DNA of 35,227 nucleotides from Bacteroidales bacterium (lineage in GTDB: Bacteria; Bacteroidota; Bacteroidia; Bacteroidales; UBA12481): positions 1-35,227 of the forward strand of contig JAAYIP010000219.1 in the NCBI GenBank assembly GCA_012523435.1, read 5' to 3'. Positions 18,772-28,657 of the stretch are shown here, one piece after another. A program made the position numbers and the translations under genes. The first letter of the stretch is position 1, and every line of letters begins with the position of its first letter. Under the pieces are notes generated by a model. That model did not search any database and had not been told where the DNA came from. It saw only the letters and a list, made by a program, of their open reading frames with translations.

Positions 18772-19548
18772 ATGATTGAAATCAAGACAGATGAGGAGAT
18801 AGAATTGCTAAGGAAAAGCAACCTTCTTCTTTCTGCAACCCTTGCGAACGTTGCGCCCTTGATGAAACCGGGAATCACTACACTCGAAATCGATCGGGTG
18901 GCGGAAGAGTACATCCGGGATCACGGAGGAGTACCAGGATTCAAAGGCTATAGCGGGTTCCCAAATACATTGTGCATTTCTGTGAATGACCAGGTTGTGC
19001 ATGGGATCCCTTCTAACCGGGTGCTTCAAGAAGGAGATATCGTTTCAGTGGATTGCGGCGTCTTTATGAATGGCTTTCACGGTGATTCAGCTTATACCTT
19101 TGCAGTGGGAGAAATCTCTGAAGAGCTGCAAAACCTGATCCGGGTAACCCGAGAAGCCCTTTTTCTGGGCATCGCAAAAGCTGTCGCTGGAAACCGGATT
19201 GGTGATATCGGACATGCCATTCAGGAACACGCCGAAGCTAACCGCTTCTCAGTCGTTCGCGAAATGGTAGGACATGGAGTAGGGCGTAATCTCCACGAAG
19301 AACCAGAAGTCCCTAACTATGGACGCCCTGGTACAGGACCAATGTTACGCGAAGGGATGACAATCGCTATCGAACCCATGATCAACCTTGGGCGGAGACA
19401 AATTTATCAGGAGCGAGACGGCTGGACAATCCGAACCGCTGACCATAAACCATCAGCTCATTTTGAACATTCGATAGCTGTCCGGGCAACAAAAGCTGAT
19501 GTACTGTCTGATTTCGAAATAATTGATAAAGTATTGAATAATAACTAA
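18772..19548 (+). CDS. map: Methionine aminopeptidase, type I
   Basis: 258 residues, normal for the short type I enzyme that removes the initiator Met. The dinuclear metal ligands can be placed in family motifs: Asp in SVDCGVFMNGFHGDSAYTF (two Asp), His in GHGVGRNLHEEPEVPNYG, Glu in TIAIEPM and Glu near HFEHSIAV or QERDGW. It lies between secY and infA, the standard Bacteroidota order. Confidence 0.97.
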   Translation: MIEIKTDEEIELLRKSNLLLSATLANVAPLMKPGITTLEIDRVAEEYIRDHGGVPGFKGYSGFPNTLCISVNDQVVHGIPSNRVLQEGDIVSVDCGVFMNGFHGDSAYTFAVGEISEELQNLIRVTREALFLGIAKAVAGNRIGDIGHAIQEHAEANRFSVVREMVGHGVGRNLHEEPEVPNYGRPGTGPMLREGMTIAIEPMINLGRRQIYQERDGWTIRTADHKPSAHFEHSIAVRATKADVLSDFEIIDKVLNNN

Positions 19549-19551
19549 TAT

Positions 19552-19773
19552 ATGCCAAAACAATCTTCTATCGAACAAGATGGAACAATCATTGAGGCCC
19601 TGTCCAATGCCATGTTCCGTGTCGAGCTGGAAAATGGGCACGTCATTACTGCTCATATTTCAGGGAAGATGCGCATGCATTATATTAAGATCTTACCCGG
19701 GGATAAAGTAAGAGTGGAAATGTCCCCCTACGATTTGACTAAAGGACGTATTTCATACCGGTATAAAAACTGA
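19552..19773 (+). CDS. infA: Translation initiation factor IF-1
   Basis: 73 residues, a complete S1-like OB-fold IF-1 ([26 protein letters not shown] at the start, GRISYRYKN at the end). It binds the 30S A site during initiation. It starts 3 nt after map. Its stop is TGA followed at once by in-frame TAA, one of only two TGA stops that I found among the intact genes of the window. Confidence 0.97.
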   Translation: MPKQSSIEQDGTIIEALSNAMFRVELENGHVITAHISGKMRMHYIKILPGDKVRVEMSPYDLTKGRISYRYKN

Positions 19774-19787
19774 TAAAAAACGTAACA

Positions 19788-19904
19788 ATGAAGGTACGAG
19801 CATCTGTAAAAAAGCGTTCGCCAGAGTGCAAAATTGTGCGCCGGAAAGGACGTATCTATGTGATTAACAAGAAAAATCCCAAGTTCAAACAAAGACAGGG
19901 ATAA
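19788..19904 (+). CDS. rpmJ: 50S ribosomal protein L36 (zinc-free form)
   Basis: A 38-residue gene starting [15 protein letters not shown] and ending [11 protein letters not shown]. In zinc-binding L36 the ligands are three Cys and one His. Here only Cys14 remains; the others are Ser11, Asn and Phe, so this is the C-minus form. It is the smallest gene of the operon, between infA and rpsM as usual. Confidence 0.95.
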   Translation: MKVRASVKKRSPECKIVRRKGRIYVINKKNPKFKQRQG

Positions 19905-19938
19905 TTGACATTGAATCAATTCATAAGGAATATATTTT

Positions 19939-20316
19939 ATGGCACGTATTGTTGGTGTTGACATACCGAACAACAAAAGGGGCGAAATTGCCCTCACTTA
20001 TATTTACGGAATCGGAAGAAGCCGGGCACAAAAAATCCTGGCAGAAGCTGGAGTGGACAAGAATCTAAAAGTTCAGGACTGGAATGATGACCAGAGTGCT
20101 GCAATCCGTACTTATATTAACGATCACTTCAAGATTGAGGGTGAACTTAGGTCCGAAACACAGATGAATATTAAGAGGCTGATGGATATTGGATGCTATC
20201 GGGGAATTCGCCATCGTCTGGGTCTGCCTGTTCGCGGGCAGAGTACTAAGAACAACGCCCGTACCAGAAAAGGAAGACGGAAAACTGTTGCCAATAAAAA
20301 GAAAGCCACTAAATAA
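19939..20316 (+). CDS. rpsM: 30S ribosomal protein S13
   Basis: 125 residues, normal for uS13. It has [26 protein letters not shown], the helix-two-turn-helix, and the basic C-terminal tail [20 protein letters not shown], which reaches tRNAs at the A and P sites. It makes the B1 intersubunit bridges. Confidence 0.97.
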   Translation: MARIVGVDIPNNKRGEIALTYIYGIGRSRAQKILAEAGVDKNLKVQDWNDDQSAAIRTYINDHFKIEGELRSETQMNIKRLMDIGCYRGIRHRLGLPVRGQSTKNNARTRKGRRKTVANKKKATK

Positions 20317-20326
20317 GCGGTAAACA

Positions 20327-20719
20327 ATGGGAAAAAAGAAAGCAAAAGCAGCGAAGAAAAGAGTGGTCCAAGTTGAACCGCTTGGACAAGCTCACATCCA
20401 TTCTTCATTTAACAACATTATCGTATCACTGACTAATAATGCCGGTCAGGTGATCTCCTGGTCCTCTAGCGGGAAAAACGGTTTCCGCGGATCTAAAAAA
20501 AATACCCCCTATGCAGCCCAGGTAGCCTCACAGGATGCAGCGAAAGTTGCTTATGATTTGGGACTTAGGAAGGTGAAGGTTTTTGTCAAGGGCCCAGGCA
20601 ACGGAAGAGAATCAGCCATCAGAACACTCCATAACAATGGAATTGAGGTGGTGGAAATCATGGATGTTACACCGATGCCCCATAATGGATGCCGTCCACC
20701 AAAAAGAAGAAGAGTTTAA
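20327..20719 (+). CDS. rpsK: 30S ribosomal protein S11
   Basis: 130 residues, normal for uS11. The core [36 protein letters not shown] and the C-terminal [18 protein letters not shown] match the family. It forms the 30S platform. In the Flavobacterium ribosome this neighbourhood, with S21 and S18, is reported to sequester the anti-Shine-Dalgarno sequence, which fits the SD-poor starts seen here. Confidence 0.97.
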   Translation: MGKKKAKAAKKRVVQVEPLGQAHIHSSFNNIIVSLTNNAGQVISWSSSGKNGFRGSKKNTPYAAQVASQDAAKVAYDLGLRKVKVFVKGPGNGRESAIRTLHNNGIEVVEIMDVTPMPHNGCRPPKRRRV

Positions 20720-20755
20720 TTTCCAATACATTAATCTATAAAACCAAAGAATTAA

Positions 20756-21361
20756 ATGGCTAGATATATTGGACCGAAAACCAGGATTGCCAGAAAGTTT
20801 GGGGAGCCTATTTACGGGGCAGATAAGTACTTCGAAAAGAAGAACTATCCTCCCGGATTTCACGGTCCGTCAAGAAGACGTAGAAAGCTGTCAGAGTACG
20901 GAGTTCAGCTTAAAGAGAAGCAGAAAGCTAAATATACCTACGGGATATTGGAAAAGCAATTCTCCAATACCTTTAAGAAAGCCCAGCGAACGAAAGGGGT
21001 AACCGGCGAGGTTCTCCTGCAATTGTTGGAATCCAGACTGGATAACGTAGTCTATCGGTTGGGAATTTCCAAAACTAGAGCCGGTGCACGTCAGCTGGTT
21101 AACCACCGACATATCACTGTCAACGGTCAGGTCGTTAACATTCCCTCCTACTCCCTGAAACCAGGTGATGTTGTAGGCGTACGCGAAAAGTCAAAATCTC
21201 TTGAGGTAATTCTGGATTCAGTCGCTTCTGCCAGACCAAGACTCGCCTGGCTCGAATGGGATCAGGCCGACATGGTAGGTAAGTTTATTAACATACCAGA
21301 AAGAACTGATATTCCTGAAAATATTAAGGAACAACTGATAGTTGAATTGTATTCCAAGTAA
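20756..21361 (+). CDS. rpsD: 30S ribosomal protein S4
   Basis: 201 residues, normal for uS4. It has [19 protein letters not shown], then the S4 RNA-binding fold [25 protein letters not shown] with [23 protein letters not shown], and the C-terminal [21 protein letters not shown] in outline. The N-terminal Cys-rich zinc knuckle of some S4 proteins is absent. It nucleates 30S body assembly and contributes to decoding accuracy. In E. coli it represses the alpha operon. Confidence 0.97.
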   Translation: MARYIGPKTRIARKFGEPIYGADKYFEKKNYPPGFHGPSRRRRKLSEYGVQLKEKQKAKYTYGILEKQFSNTFKKAQRTKGVTGEVLLQLLESRLDNVVYRLGISKTRAGARQLVNHRHITVNGQVVNIPSYSLKPGDVVGVREKSKSLEVILDSVASARPRLAWLEWDQADMVGKFINIPERTDIPENIKEQLIVELYSK

Positions 21362-21378
21362 TCGATAAATATTAGATC

Positions 21379-22371
21379 ATGGCTATTCTATCCTTTCAAA
21401 GACCAGATAAAGTTATCCTTCTCGAGTCCGAACCTACGTTTGGTAAGTTCGAATTCAGACCCCTCGAGCCAGGTTACGGAATCACGGTTGGCAATGCCCT
21501 TCGCCGAATCCTGCTAAGCTCCCTGGAAGGCTATGCGATTACTACCTTGAAAATCGAAGGGGTAGATCATGAGTTTTCTACAATAAAAGGGGTGATCGAG
21601 GATGTAACTGAGATCATTCTGAACCTGAAACAGGTGAGGTTCAAGCAGCAGATTGAAGGTGTTGAGGATGAGCGCGTAACGATCGTTGTTAGCGGACAGG
21701 AACTGATGAAAGCCGAAGATATCGGGAACTTCCTGAGCGGTTTCAAAGTCCTGAATCCTGAACTGGAAATTTGCCACATGGACCCAACGGTCAAATTGCA
21801 GATGACCCTGACAATCAACAAGGGACGTGGTTATGTGCCCTCCGAAGAGAATAAACCGGATGATGCGGAAATCGGATTAATCCCTCTTGACGCCGTTTTT
21901 ACACCAATTAAGAATGTCAAGTTTACCATCGAGAATTTCAGAGTTGAACAGAAGACCGACTACGAAAAACTCGTACTGGAAATTCAAACCGATGGATCTA
22001 TTCATCCAAAAGAAGCTTTGAAAGAATCAGCTAAAATTCTGATTCACCACTTCATGCTTTTCTCTGATGAAAAAATTACCCTGGAATCGGATGAGAAAAC
22101 AGATCGTGAAGAGTTTGACGAGGAGGTCCTCCACATGCGCCAGATGCTGAAAACAAAACTCACCGACCTTGATCTGTCCGTCAGAGCACTTAACTGCCTG
22201 AAGGCCGCTGATGTGGAAACGTTAGGCGACCTGGTTGCCTACAACAAAAACGATCTGCTGAAAATCAGGAACTTTGGAAAAAAATCCCTGACAGAACTTG
22301 AAGATCTGCTGAAAGCCATGGAACTGAATTTCGGGATGGATGTAGCAAAGTATAAATTAGATAAGGAATAA
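21379..22371 (+). CDS. rpoA: DNA-directed RNA polymerase subunit alpha
   Basis: 330 residues, normal length. The N-terminal dimerisation domain ([24 protein letters not shown] in outline, about 32-56) is joined by an acidic linker ([13 protein letters not shown]) to the C-terminal domain. The latter has [21 protein letters not shown] with the Arg and Asn used for UP-element DNA contact, and [16 protein letters not shown]. It starts 17 nt after rpsD. Confidence 0.97.
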   Translation: MAILSFQRPDKVILLESEPTFGKFEFRPLEPGYGITVGNALRRILLSSLEGYAITTLKIEGVDHEFSTIKGVIEDVTEIILNLKQVRFKQQIEGVEDERVTIVVSGQELMKAEDIGNFLSGFKVLNPELEICHMDPTVKLQMTLTINKGRGYVPSEENKPDDAEIGLIPLDAVFTPIKNVKFTIENFRVEQKTDYEKLVLEIQTDGSIHPKEALKESAKILIHHFMLFSDEKITLESDEKTDREEFDEEVLHMRQMLKTKLTDLDLSVRALNCLKAADVETLGDLVAYNKNDLLKIRNFGKKSLTELEDLLKAMELNFGMDVAKYKLDKE

Positions 22372-22377
22372 GCGAAA

Positions 22378-22947
22378 ATGAGACACGGGGATAAACAGAA
22401 TAACCTAGGAAGAAAAAGCGCCCACCGGGATGCCATGCTGGCCAATATGGCCTGCTCATTGATCATGCATAAAAGGATCAATACAACGGTAGCCAAAGCC
22501 AAAGCCCTCCGGACCTATATCGAGCCTCTGATAACTAAGGCAAAAGAGGATACGACACACTCAAGAAGAGTCGTGTTTGGCTACCTAAGCGATAAAGCCG
22601 CTGTAACTGAACTGTTCCGCGAAGTGGCCCAAAAAATTGCCGATCGCCCGGGAGGATATACCAGAATCTTAAAGACAGGCACCCGTCTTGGCGATAGCGC
22701 CGAAATGTGCCTGATCGAACTGGTGGATTTTAATGAGAATATGCTGGCTGCTAAAGCTGAATCCAAAGCAGCAAAAACTCGCCGGTCAAGACGCTCACCA
22801 AAGAAAAAAACTGAGACAGAAGCTGCTCCGGCAACTCCCTCTGTAGAGGCTAAGCCTACTGAATCTACTGTAAGTGAACCTGTTGTGAATGAGGCTGAAA
22901 GCAAGCCTGCGGAAACAACTGATTCAAATACGGAAGAAAAAGCTTAG
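22378..22947 (+). CDS. rplQ: 50S ribosomal protein L17 with low-complexity C-terminal extension
   Basis: The first 125 residues are bL17 ([52 protein letters not shown]). A tail of roughly 60 residues follows, first Lys/Arg-rich ([12 protein letters not shown]) and then rich in Ala, Glu, Thr and Pro. The E. coli protein is 127 residues. Such tails are common in Bacteroidota L17 and are probably disordered. Last gene of the operon, followed by a terminator. Confidence 0.96.
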   Translation: MRHGDKQNNLGRKSAHRDAMLANMACSLIMHKRINTTVAKAKALRTYIEPLITKAKEDTTHSRRVVFGYLSDKAAVTELFREVAQKIADRPGGYTRILKTGTRLGDSAEMCLIELVDFNENMLAAKAESKAAKTRRSRRSPKKKTETEAAPATPSVEAKPTESTVSEPVVNEAESKPAETTDSNTEEKA

Positions 22948-22991
22948 CTGATTGAGATTAAGCAAAATTTGTTTTTTGTAGATAGGGTGAG

Positions 22992-23019
22992 GCCCGGGAC
23001 ATTTGTTCCGGGCTTTTTT
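22992..23019 (+). terminator. Rho-independent terminator of the ribosomal operon
   Basis: GCCCGGGA (22992-22999) pairs with TTCCGGGC (23006-23013) around CATTTG, with one G-U pair, and is followed by TTTTTT (23014-23019). It lies 44 nt after the rplQ stop and 27 nt before the next start codon. Confidence 0.92.
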
Positions 23020-23046
23020 CTATCTTCCTGACGATATTCTTGAAGT

Positions 23047-24939
23047 ATGAACCTTAAAGTCTTCTTGCGCAAGTTGGAGAAGGACGGCGAACTGCTGCGC
23101 GTTTTGACATCAGCCGATCCTGAGTTGGAAATCACAGAAATTGCCGACCGCATCTCTAAACAACCCGGGGGAGGGAAAGCCCTTCTGTTTGAAAACACGG
23201 GAAAGGGAATTCCATTGTTAATCAATGCTTTAGGGTCAAAGACCAGAATCTCAATCGCCTTCGGAGGGAGAAGCCCGGAGTCCCTAGCCACTGAAATCGG
23301 GAGCCTAATCACGACAATCACCGGCCAGTCGAACCGGTTGGCATCAAAACTGCAAAAAGTACCTCTCCTGGGGAAAGCTGCCCGCTGGATGCCCAAACAT
23401 AAAAGAGGACGTGGTAAATGCCAAGATGTGATCATTCATAATCCAGACTTGGGAATGTTACCGATTCTGACCTGTTGGCCGCATGATGGTGGACCCTTTA
23501 TAACTCTCCCTCTGGTTCATACTAAAGATCCGGTGACAGAGCAACCAAATCTTGGTATGTACAGAATGCAGGTCTTCGACCGAACGACAACTGGTATGCA
23601 CTGGCATATGCACAAAACTGGGGCAAGGCATTATCGTGAATATCAGAGACTTGGGAAAATAATGCCCGTAGCTGTTGCTCTGGGAGGTGACCCGGTTTAT
23701 ACGTATTGTGCCACAGCTCCGCTACCCGATGGAATAGATGAGTATCTGCTGGCTGGATTTATCCGGAAAAAACCAGTCAAGCTGGTTAAGTGTCTAACCC
23801 AGGATTTATGGGTTCCGAGCGATGCTGATATTATCCTGGAGGGGTATGTGAATCCCTCAGAGCCCCTGGTAACTGAAGGTCCATTTGGTGATCACACGGG
23901 ATTCTATTCCTTGCAGGATCAATACCCTCAGTTTCATCTGACAGCCATTACCCATCGTAAGAAACCTGTTTATCCGGCTACAATTGTAGGTATCCCCCCC
24001 CAGGAAGATGCGTGGATTGCCTGGGCTACCGAACGGATTTTTGAGCCACTTATGCGCTTCTCCATGCTTCCTGAGCTGGCTGAAATTCATCTGCCAGTTG
24101 CCGGGGTTGCTCATAATCTGGTACTAGCCAGAGTTAATACTGACTATCCAGGCCAAGGCCGGAAAGTTTTACATACACTTTGGGGTGCTGGCCAGATGAT
24201 GTTTACGAAATTTCTAGTGATCACTGGTACTGATGTTAGGCTCAACAATTATGCGGAGCTGGCTCGTTATATTTCCAGGCGGGTCGACCCGGCCAAACAC
24301 CTGGAGAGAGCTACCGGTCCTTTGGATGTTCTGGATCATGCCTCCCGAATTCCGGCAGTTGGAGGTAAGATCGGACTCGATGCCACAGGGCTCGAACTTG
24401 AAGGAATTGAGGGGGAAAATCAGGTTGTTCCCTTCGAAGCACTCGCAGCCATCCGTTCATGCCACCCGGAAATCAAGGATATAAATCTTGACCTACTCGG
24501 AAAAGGAATTGCCGTAGGATTGGTAGCAATCCAAAAAAGTCGTCAGAGTGTTGTCCAAGATCTGATAGGCGAGATCAACCGGAATCAGGCTTTTTCATCG
24601 GTGAGATTCTGGTTCTTTTTTGACGAATTCGTCAATTTGAAAGCCTATCAGCAGGTGGTCTGGTTAATCGGTAGCAATACTGATCCTGATCACGATGTGA
24701 CCATCTGGAAGCCAGCAGAGGGGCATCTTTACGGTGTGATGTGTGTAGATGCTACCATCAAAACCAAGGTGTGTGATGCTTTCAATCGCCCCTGGCCAAA
24801 CCCGGTTGTCATGGATCTTCCCACGATCCACAAGGTGGACAGACGGTGGCGAGAGTATAAACTGGGCAAGCCTTTACCCTCTCCATCGCTGGTTTATCGG
24901 GAATTCGAAAGGCCTGGAGGCGCTGCTATTGTTCAATAA
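23047..24939 (+). CDS. UbiD-family (prenylated-FMN dependent) decarboxylase
   Basis: 630 residues, longer than E. coli UbiD (about 500) but typical of the long UbiD-like proteins of Bacteroidota. The cofactor/metal motif NLGMYRMQ gives Arg173. EGPFGDHTGFY gives Glu277 and Asp282. Together these match the Arg-Glu-Glu/Asp catalytic set of the family. Other family stretches are HWHMHKTGARHY, GIPPQEDAWI and VITGTDVRLNNYAELAR. Members decarboxylate aromatic or unsaturated acids, and in quinone pathways act on ubiquinone or menaquinone (futalosine route) precursors. No quinone genes lie nearby, so the substrate is unknown. The last 14 bases overlap the convergent dsbD. Confidence 0.9.
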   Translation: MNLKVFLRKLEKDGELLRVLTSADPELEITEIADRISKQPGGGKALLFENTGKGIPLLINALGSKTRISIAFGGRSPESLATEIGSLITTITGQSNRLASKLQKVPLLGKAARWMPKHKRGRGKCQDVIIHNPDLGMLPILTCWPHDGGPFITLPLVHTKDPVTEQPNLGMYRMQVFDRTTTGMHWHMHKTGARHYREYQRLGKIMPVAVALGGDPVYTYCATAPLPDGIDEYLLAGFIRKKPVKLVKCLTQDLWVPSDADIILEGYVNPSEPLVTEGPFGDHTGFYSLQDQYPQFHLTAITHRKKPVYPATIVGIPPQEDAWIAWATERIFEPLMRFSMLPELAEIHLPVAGVAHNLVLARVNTDYPGQGRKVLHTLWGAGQMMFTKFLVITGTDVRLNNYAELARYISRRVDPAKHLERATGPLDVLDHASRIPAVGGKIGLDATGLELEGIEGENQVVPFEALAAIRSCHPEIKDINLDLLGKGIAVGLVAIQKSRQSVVQDLIGEINRNQAFSSVRFWFFFDEFVNLKAYQQVVWLIGSNTDPDHDVTIWKPAEGHLYGVMCVDATIKTKVCDAFNRPWPNPVVMDLPTIHKVDRRWREYKLGKPLPSPSLVYREFERPGGAAIVQ

Positions 24940-26971
24940 GCCAAGATGGACGCTCCTGAGATTCTTGATAGGCCTCAAGACCGCTGTCAAGAAAATCGAT
25001 GAAGTCTTCTATGTCCAAGTTGTAGGATCGGGTAGGAACTAGGAGCTCTCCGTCAGGATTTAAAAGAGCATACAAGGGCTGGGTATTCTGATTAAATCGA
25101 GATATCTGAAAATCCTGATTCTTTTTACCCAGAGTTTTCTTTACTTTACCATCGTAAGTTGATGTAACCCATTCAGATTCAGGGAGATGAATTTTCTTGT
25201 CATCAATGTACAGAGCGATGATGACGTAATCTTCACGCAGTCTTTTGAGGACTCTCGGGTCTGACCAGACTCGGGCTTCCATTTCACGGCAGTTAACGCA
25301 ACCGTGTCCGGTAAAATCAATGAAAACCGGTTTATTGAGTTTCTTAGCACAATCCAGGCCTTGCTCGTAGTCGAAATAGCCTTCTAATCCGAATGGGAGG
25401 TGTAGCTGATCTCCATATTTTGGTTTGTCGCAGGGGGCTTCCAATCCATTATGGTAGGATGCGGCAGGAGTAAGGCTTCCTGATTCTTCGCGAATCAATC
25501 TATGAAGATCAAAATCATGGCTACTCATGGGTGGCATATAGCCCGAGAGGGCTTTCAGAGGAGCACCTACCATTCCAGGAATGAGGTAAACCACAAAGGC
25601 GAAGGTGATAATGGCCAAGATTAGCCTAGGAACTCCAATATGGCTGATTTCGTTATCATGTTTGAACTTTATTTTCCCCAGTATGTAGAACCCCATCAGG
25701 GTGAAGATGACTATCCAGAATGCCAGGAAAACTTCCCTGTCGAGTAATCCCCAGTGGTAGGTTTGATCGGCGATGCTCAAGAATTTGAGCCCGAGTGCCA
25801 GCTCCAGGAATCCTAATACGACTTTGACTGAGTTAAGCCAACCGCCTGATTTTGGCATGGATTTCAGCCAGGATGGGAAGATGGCGAAAAGGGTAAAAGG
25901 TAGGGCAAAGGCTAAGGAAAATCCCAGCATACCGATTATCGGTTCGATAACTGCTCCTCCTGCGGATTGGACGAGGATGGTTCCAACGATTGGGCCGGCG
26001 CATGAGAATGAAACCAGAACAAGGGTGAAAGCCATAAAGAAAGGTCCGCCGATGCCACCTTTATCCACGCGTTCGTCTGATTTGCTAATCATCCAGCTCG
26101 GTAGATTGATTTCGAACATCCCAAAGAACCACGCTGCGAAGAACATGAAAATCAAAAAGAAGAATACATTTGGAATCCAATGGGTGCTCAGGAAATTGGC
26201 TATTCCCGGGCCGAAAATGATGGCTACCAGAGTTCCGATGATCGTATAGATTGCGATAATAGAGATTCCGAAAAAGAGGGCTTCCATCAGGGAGCGTTTT
26301 CGTGATTTCTGGCCATGCATGAAAAAGGTCACTGTCATTGGAATCATCGGAAACACGCAAGGAGTCAGCAGGGCGATCAATCCAGCCAGGAAAGCGATCA
26401 GAAAGAGTCCCATTAGGGATTTTGTTGATAAGTTGACGGTAGGTTCGGCTGACACGTTTGATTGTTCGGCGGAAGCTGTTTCATTAACCTCCAGGCCTGT
26501 GCTACCTGGTGGAACGACGGACAATTCAAAATCGGTGCTCAGCATGGAGCAAACCTGGTCGTCGCAAACCTGATAGTCAATGGTGCCGGTTATTACTTGG
26601 GCATCTTTGGTAAGTAGCTGAATCTGTTGGGAATAGGAAGCTTCGGTTGAGAAGTATTTTACTATCGCCTCAAACATCGGATCATGTTCTTCCACCGGGG
26701 TATTGAGTTCCCGGATACTATCTTTGAGAATATAGTGGTCTGATGGTTCAAAAGAAAAGCTGATGGGGATAGGACCGTTGGGATTGTCCAAGGCATAGAG
26801 ATGCCATGTTGATTCTATTTCGGCTTCAAATCTCAGATCAAAGACGGAGTCATTAACCTGTTCAACCGAAAAAAACCACCTGACCGGGTCAACTAGCTGA
26901 GCTTTAGTAGAGTATGAAGATGCTAGGACTAGTAAGGAAGTTGTAATTATGGCTTTGACAATGCTTCTCAT
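24926..26971 (-). CDS. dsbD: Thiol:disulfide interchange protein DsbD (cytochrome c biogenesis, CcdA-type membrane domain plus thioredoxin domain)
   Basis: 681 residues. The order is a signal peptide (1-25), then a periplasmic N-terminal domain with the Cys pair in YQVCDDQVCSML. A CcdA-like membrane domain of about eight segments follows (FLAGLIALLTPCVFPMIPMTVTF and FSCAGPIVGTILVQSAGG carry the membrane Cys). The C-terminal thioredoxin-like domain has FTGHGCVNCREME (CVNC active site). It passes electrons from cytoplasmic thioredoxin to the periplasm. It lies 24 nt after rng, so the two are probably co-transcribed. All expected Cys are present. Confidence 0.93.
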   Translation of the reverse strand: MRSIVKAIITTSLLVLASSYSTKAQLVDPVRWFFSVEQVNDSVFDLRFEAEIESTWHLYALDNPNGPIPISFSFEPSDHYILKDSIRELNTPVEEHDPMFEAIVKYFSTEASYSQQIQLLTKDAQVITGTIDYQVCDDQVCSMLSTDFELSVVPPGSTGLEVNETASAEQSNVSAEPTVNLSTKSLMGLFLIAFLAGLIALLTPCVFPMIPMTVTFFMHGQKSRKRSLMEALFFGISIIAIYTIIGTLVAIIFGPGIANFLSTHWIPNVFFFLIFMFFAAWFFGMFEINLPSWMISKSDERVDKGGIGGPFFMAFTLVLVSFSCAGPIVGTILVQSAGGAVIEPIIGMLGFSLAFALPFTLFAIFPSWLKSMPKSGGWLNSVKVVLGFLELALGLKFLSIADQTYHWGLLDREVFLAFWIVIFTLMGFYILGKIKFKHDNEISHIGVPRLILAIITFAFVVYLIPGMVGAPLKALSGYMPPMSSHDFDLHRLIREESGSLTPAASYHNGLEAPCDKPKYGDQLHLPFGLEGYFDYEQGLDCAKKLNKPVFIDFTGHGCVNCREMEARVWSDPRVLKRLREDYVIIALYIDDKKIHLPESEWVTSTYDGKVKKTLGKKNQDFQISRFNQNTQPLYALLNPDGELLVPTRSYNLDIEDFIDFLDSGLEAYQESQERPSWLIEQ

Positions 26972-26995
26972 AGTGTGAATAATGGGTTTAACAAC

Positions 26996-28546
26996 TTAGA
27001 GGATGATTTTCTCACCGTTATGGTCGAAAAACTCGTAATTGAGAATGCCGATATTACTATCGGACTTAATTTTTAGCCAGATTTTGGTTTTGAGGAACCA
27101 TTTAATGCGTATAGAAGGGCATCCGAACTGAAGGTAGGAAGCAAGGTAGGGGTGAGCTCGCAAAGTAAGGCTTTTCCCTTTTTCCTTGTCGATCAGATAC
27201 ATAAAGTGATTTTTAATTTGATCCACCAGGAGGATACTTGGAGTGATTTCACCGGTTCCGCTGCAGGTTGGGCAGGTTTCCATAATCTGCACATCCATTT
27301 CCGGTCTAACCCGTTGTCTGGTGATTTGAAGAAGGCCGAATTTACTCAGGGGTAAGATATGGTGTTTGGCCCGGTCGGTTTTCATGGCCTCCTTCATTTG
27401 CTCAAATAATTTCTGACGATTCTCGGCTTTGGTCATATCGATGAAATCGACGACGATAATGCCGCCCATATCTCGAAGCCTAAGTTGCCGGGCTATCTCC
27501 TCTGCAGCGGAGAGGTTAACCTCCAAGGCATTAGTCTCCTGGTCGCTGGCTGATTGTGAGCGGTTGCCGCTGTTTACATCGATGACATGCAGGGCTTCGG
27601 TGTGCTCAATGATCAGGTAGGCACCGCTTTTAAAGGAAACGGTTTTCCCGAATAGAGACTTGATTTGTTTGTCGATGCCAAAATGCTCGAAAATGGGTGT
27701 TTTCGAGGAGTAGTACTTGACAATTTTTTGTTTTTCCGGAGCGATGGTGGAGATGAAATCCCGGATCTCGCGATACAGCGATTGGTCGTTAACGATGATG
27801 TTATTGAAGCTGGAATTAAGGATATCCCGCAGGATTGCGGATGTGCGATTGAGCTCACCGAGTACCAGGCTAGGTGTTGCAGCAACCTTAATATCCTGAA
27901 AGATTGATTCCCAGCGTTCTACAAGAGATCGAAGTTCGGCATCGAGCAGGGCTACCTTTCTTTCCTTAGCAACAGTTCGGACGATGACGCCGTAGGTCTT
28001 TGGCTTAATACTTAGTATCAGCCTTTTGAGGCGATCCCGTTCTTCTTCAGACTTTATCTTAGTGGAAACGGATACTTTATCCGAGAAAGGAAGCAAAACC
28101 AGATTCCGTCCGGCAAGGGAAATTTCACTCGTTAAACGGGGACCTTTCGACGCAATTGGTTCTTTGGCAATTTGAACCAAGATGGTTTGTCCCGATTTCA
28201 TCAAGTTTGTGATCTTGCCGTGTTTATCGATATCCTGTTCAGTCTTGAACTTTTCGATTGGCATGATCTTCGTCTTCCTGGTCAAGGACAGGTTCAGGTA
28301 CTTGTTCAGCGACTGAAACTGTGGGCCTAGGTCGAGGTAGTGAAGAAAGGCGTCCTTTTCGTATCCAACATCAACAAAAGCAGCATTTAGACCGGGCATG
28401 ATCTTTTTGACCTTACCCAAGTAAACATCTCCTACTGCAAACTGAATATTGGATTTCTCCTTGTTGAGTTCGACCAGTCTCTTATCCTCAAGAAGAGCTA
28501 TAGCAATCTCGTTAGGACTGGCATTAATGATCAATTCAGTACTCAC
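26996..28546 (-). CDS. rng: Ribonuclease G/E family endoribonuclease
   Basis: 516 residues, the RNase G / short RNase E size with no long C-terminal scaffold. The S1 domain is near the N-terminus (AVGDVYLGKVKKIMPGLNAAF). The catalytic Mg-binding Asp residues fall in EALHVIDVNSGN and GGIIVVDFIDM, and the zinc-link Cys pair in ETCPTCSGTG. The family trims 5S/16S rRNA and starts mRNA decay. The gene is preceded by a 17-bp perfect inverted repeat at 28601-28638 that would lie in its leader. It follows the HU and small basic protein genes on the same strand. Confidence 0.95.
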   Translation of the reverse strand: MSTELIINASPNEIAIALLEDKRLVELNKEKSNIQFAVGDVYLGKVKKIMPGLNAAFVDVGYEKDAFLHYLDLGPQFQSLNKYLNLSLTRKTKIMPIEKFKTEQDIDKHGKITNLMKSGQTILVQIAKEPIASKGPRLTSEISLAGRNLVLLPFSDKVSVSTKIKSEEERDRLKRLILSIKPKTYGVIVRTVAKERKVALLDAELRSLVERWESIFQDIKVAATPSLVLGELNRTSAILRDILNSSFNNIIVNDQSLYREIRDFISTIAPEKQKIVKYYSSKTPIFEHFGIDKQIKSLFGKTVSFKSGAYLIIEHTEALHVIDVNSGNRSQSASDQETNALEVNLSAAEEIARQLRLRDMGGIIVVDFIDMTKAENRQKLFEQMKEAMKTDRAKHHILPLSKFGLLQITRQRVRPEMDVQIMETCPTCSGTGEITPSILLVDQIKNHFMYLIDKEKGKSLTLRAHPYLASYLQFGCPSIRIKWFLKTKIWLKIKSDSNIGILNYEFFDHNGEKIIL

Positions 28547-28600
28547 AAAACATTTTTGCTTAAGGTAGATTGCAATGGTTTAATTGCCTGACCAATAAAT

Positions 28601-28638
28601 AGCATAAACCTAAAGAGCAGTCTCTTTAGGTTTATGCT
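28601..28638 (-). repeat. 17-bp perfect inverted repeat in the rng leader (terminator, attenuator or RNA processing site)
   Basis: The arms 28601-28617 (AGCATAAACCTAAAGAG) and 28622-28638 are exact inverse complements around a 4-nt loop. The repeat lies 20 nt after the stop of the small basic protein and 55 nt before the rng start. No long U-tract follows on the minus strand, so it is a poor classical terminator. It could attenuate transcription into rng or be cut by RNase G itself. Confidence 0.6.
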
Positions 28639-28657
28639 TGCACATATTTAACAAGGA

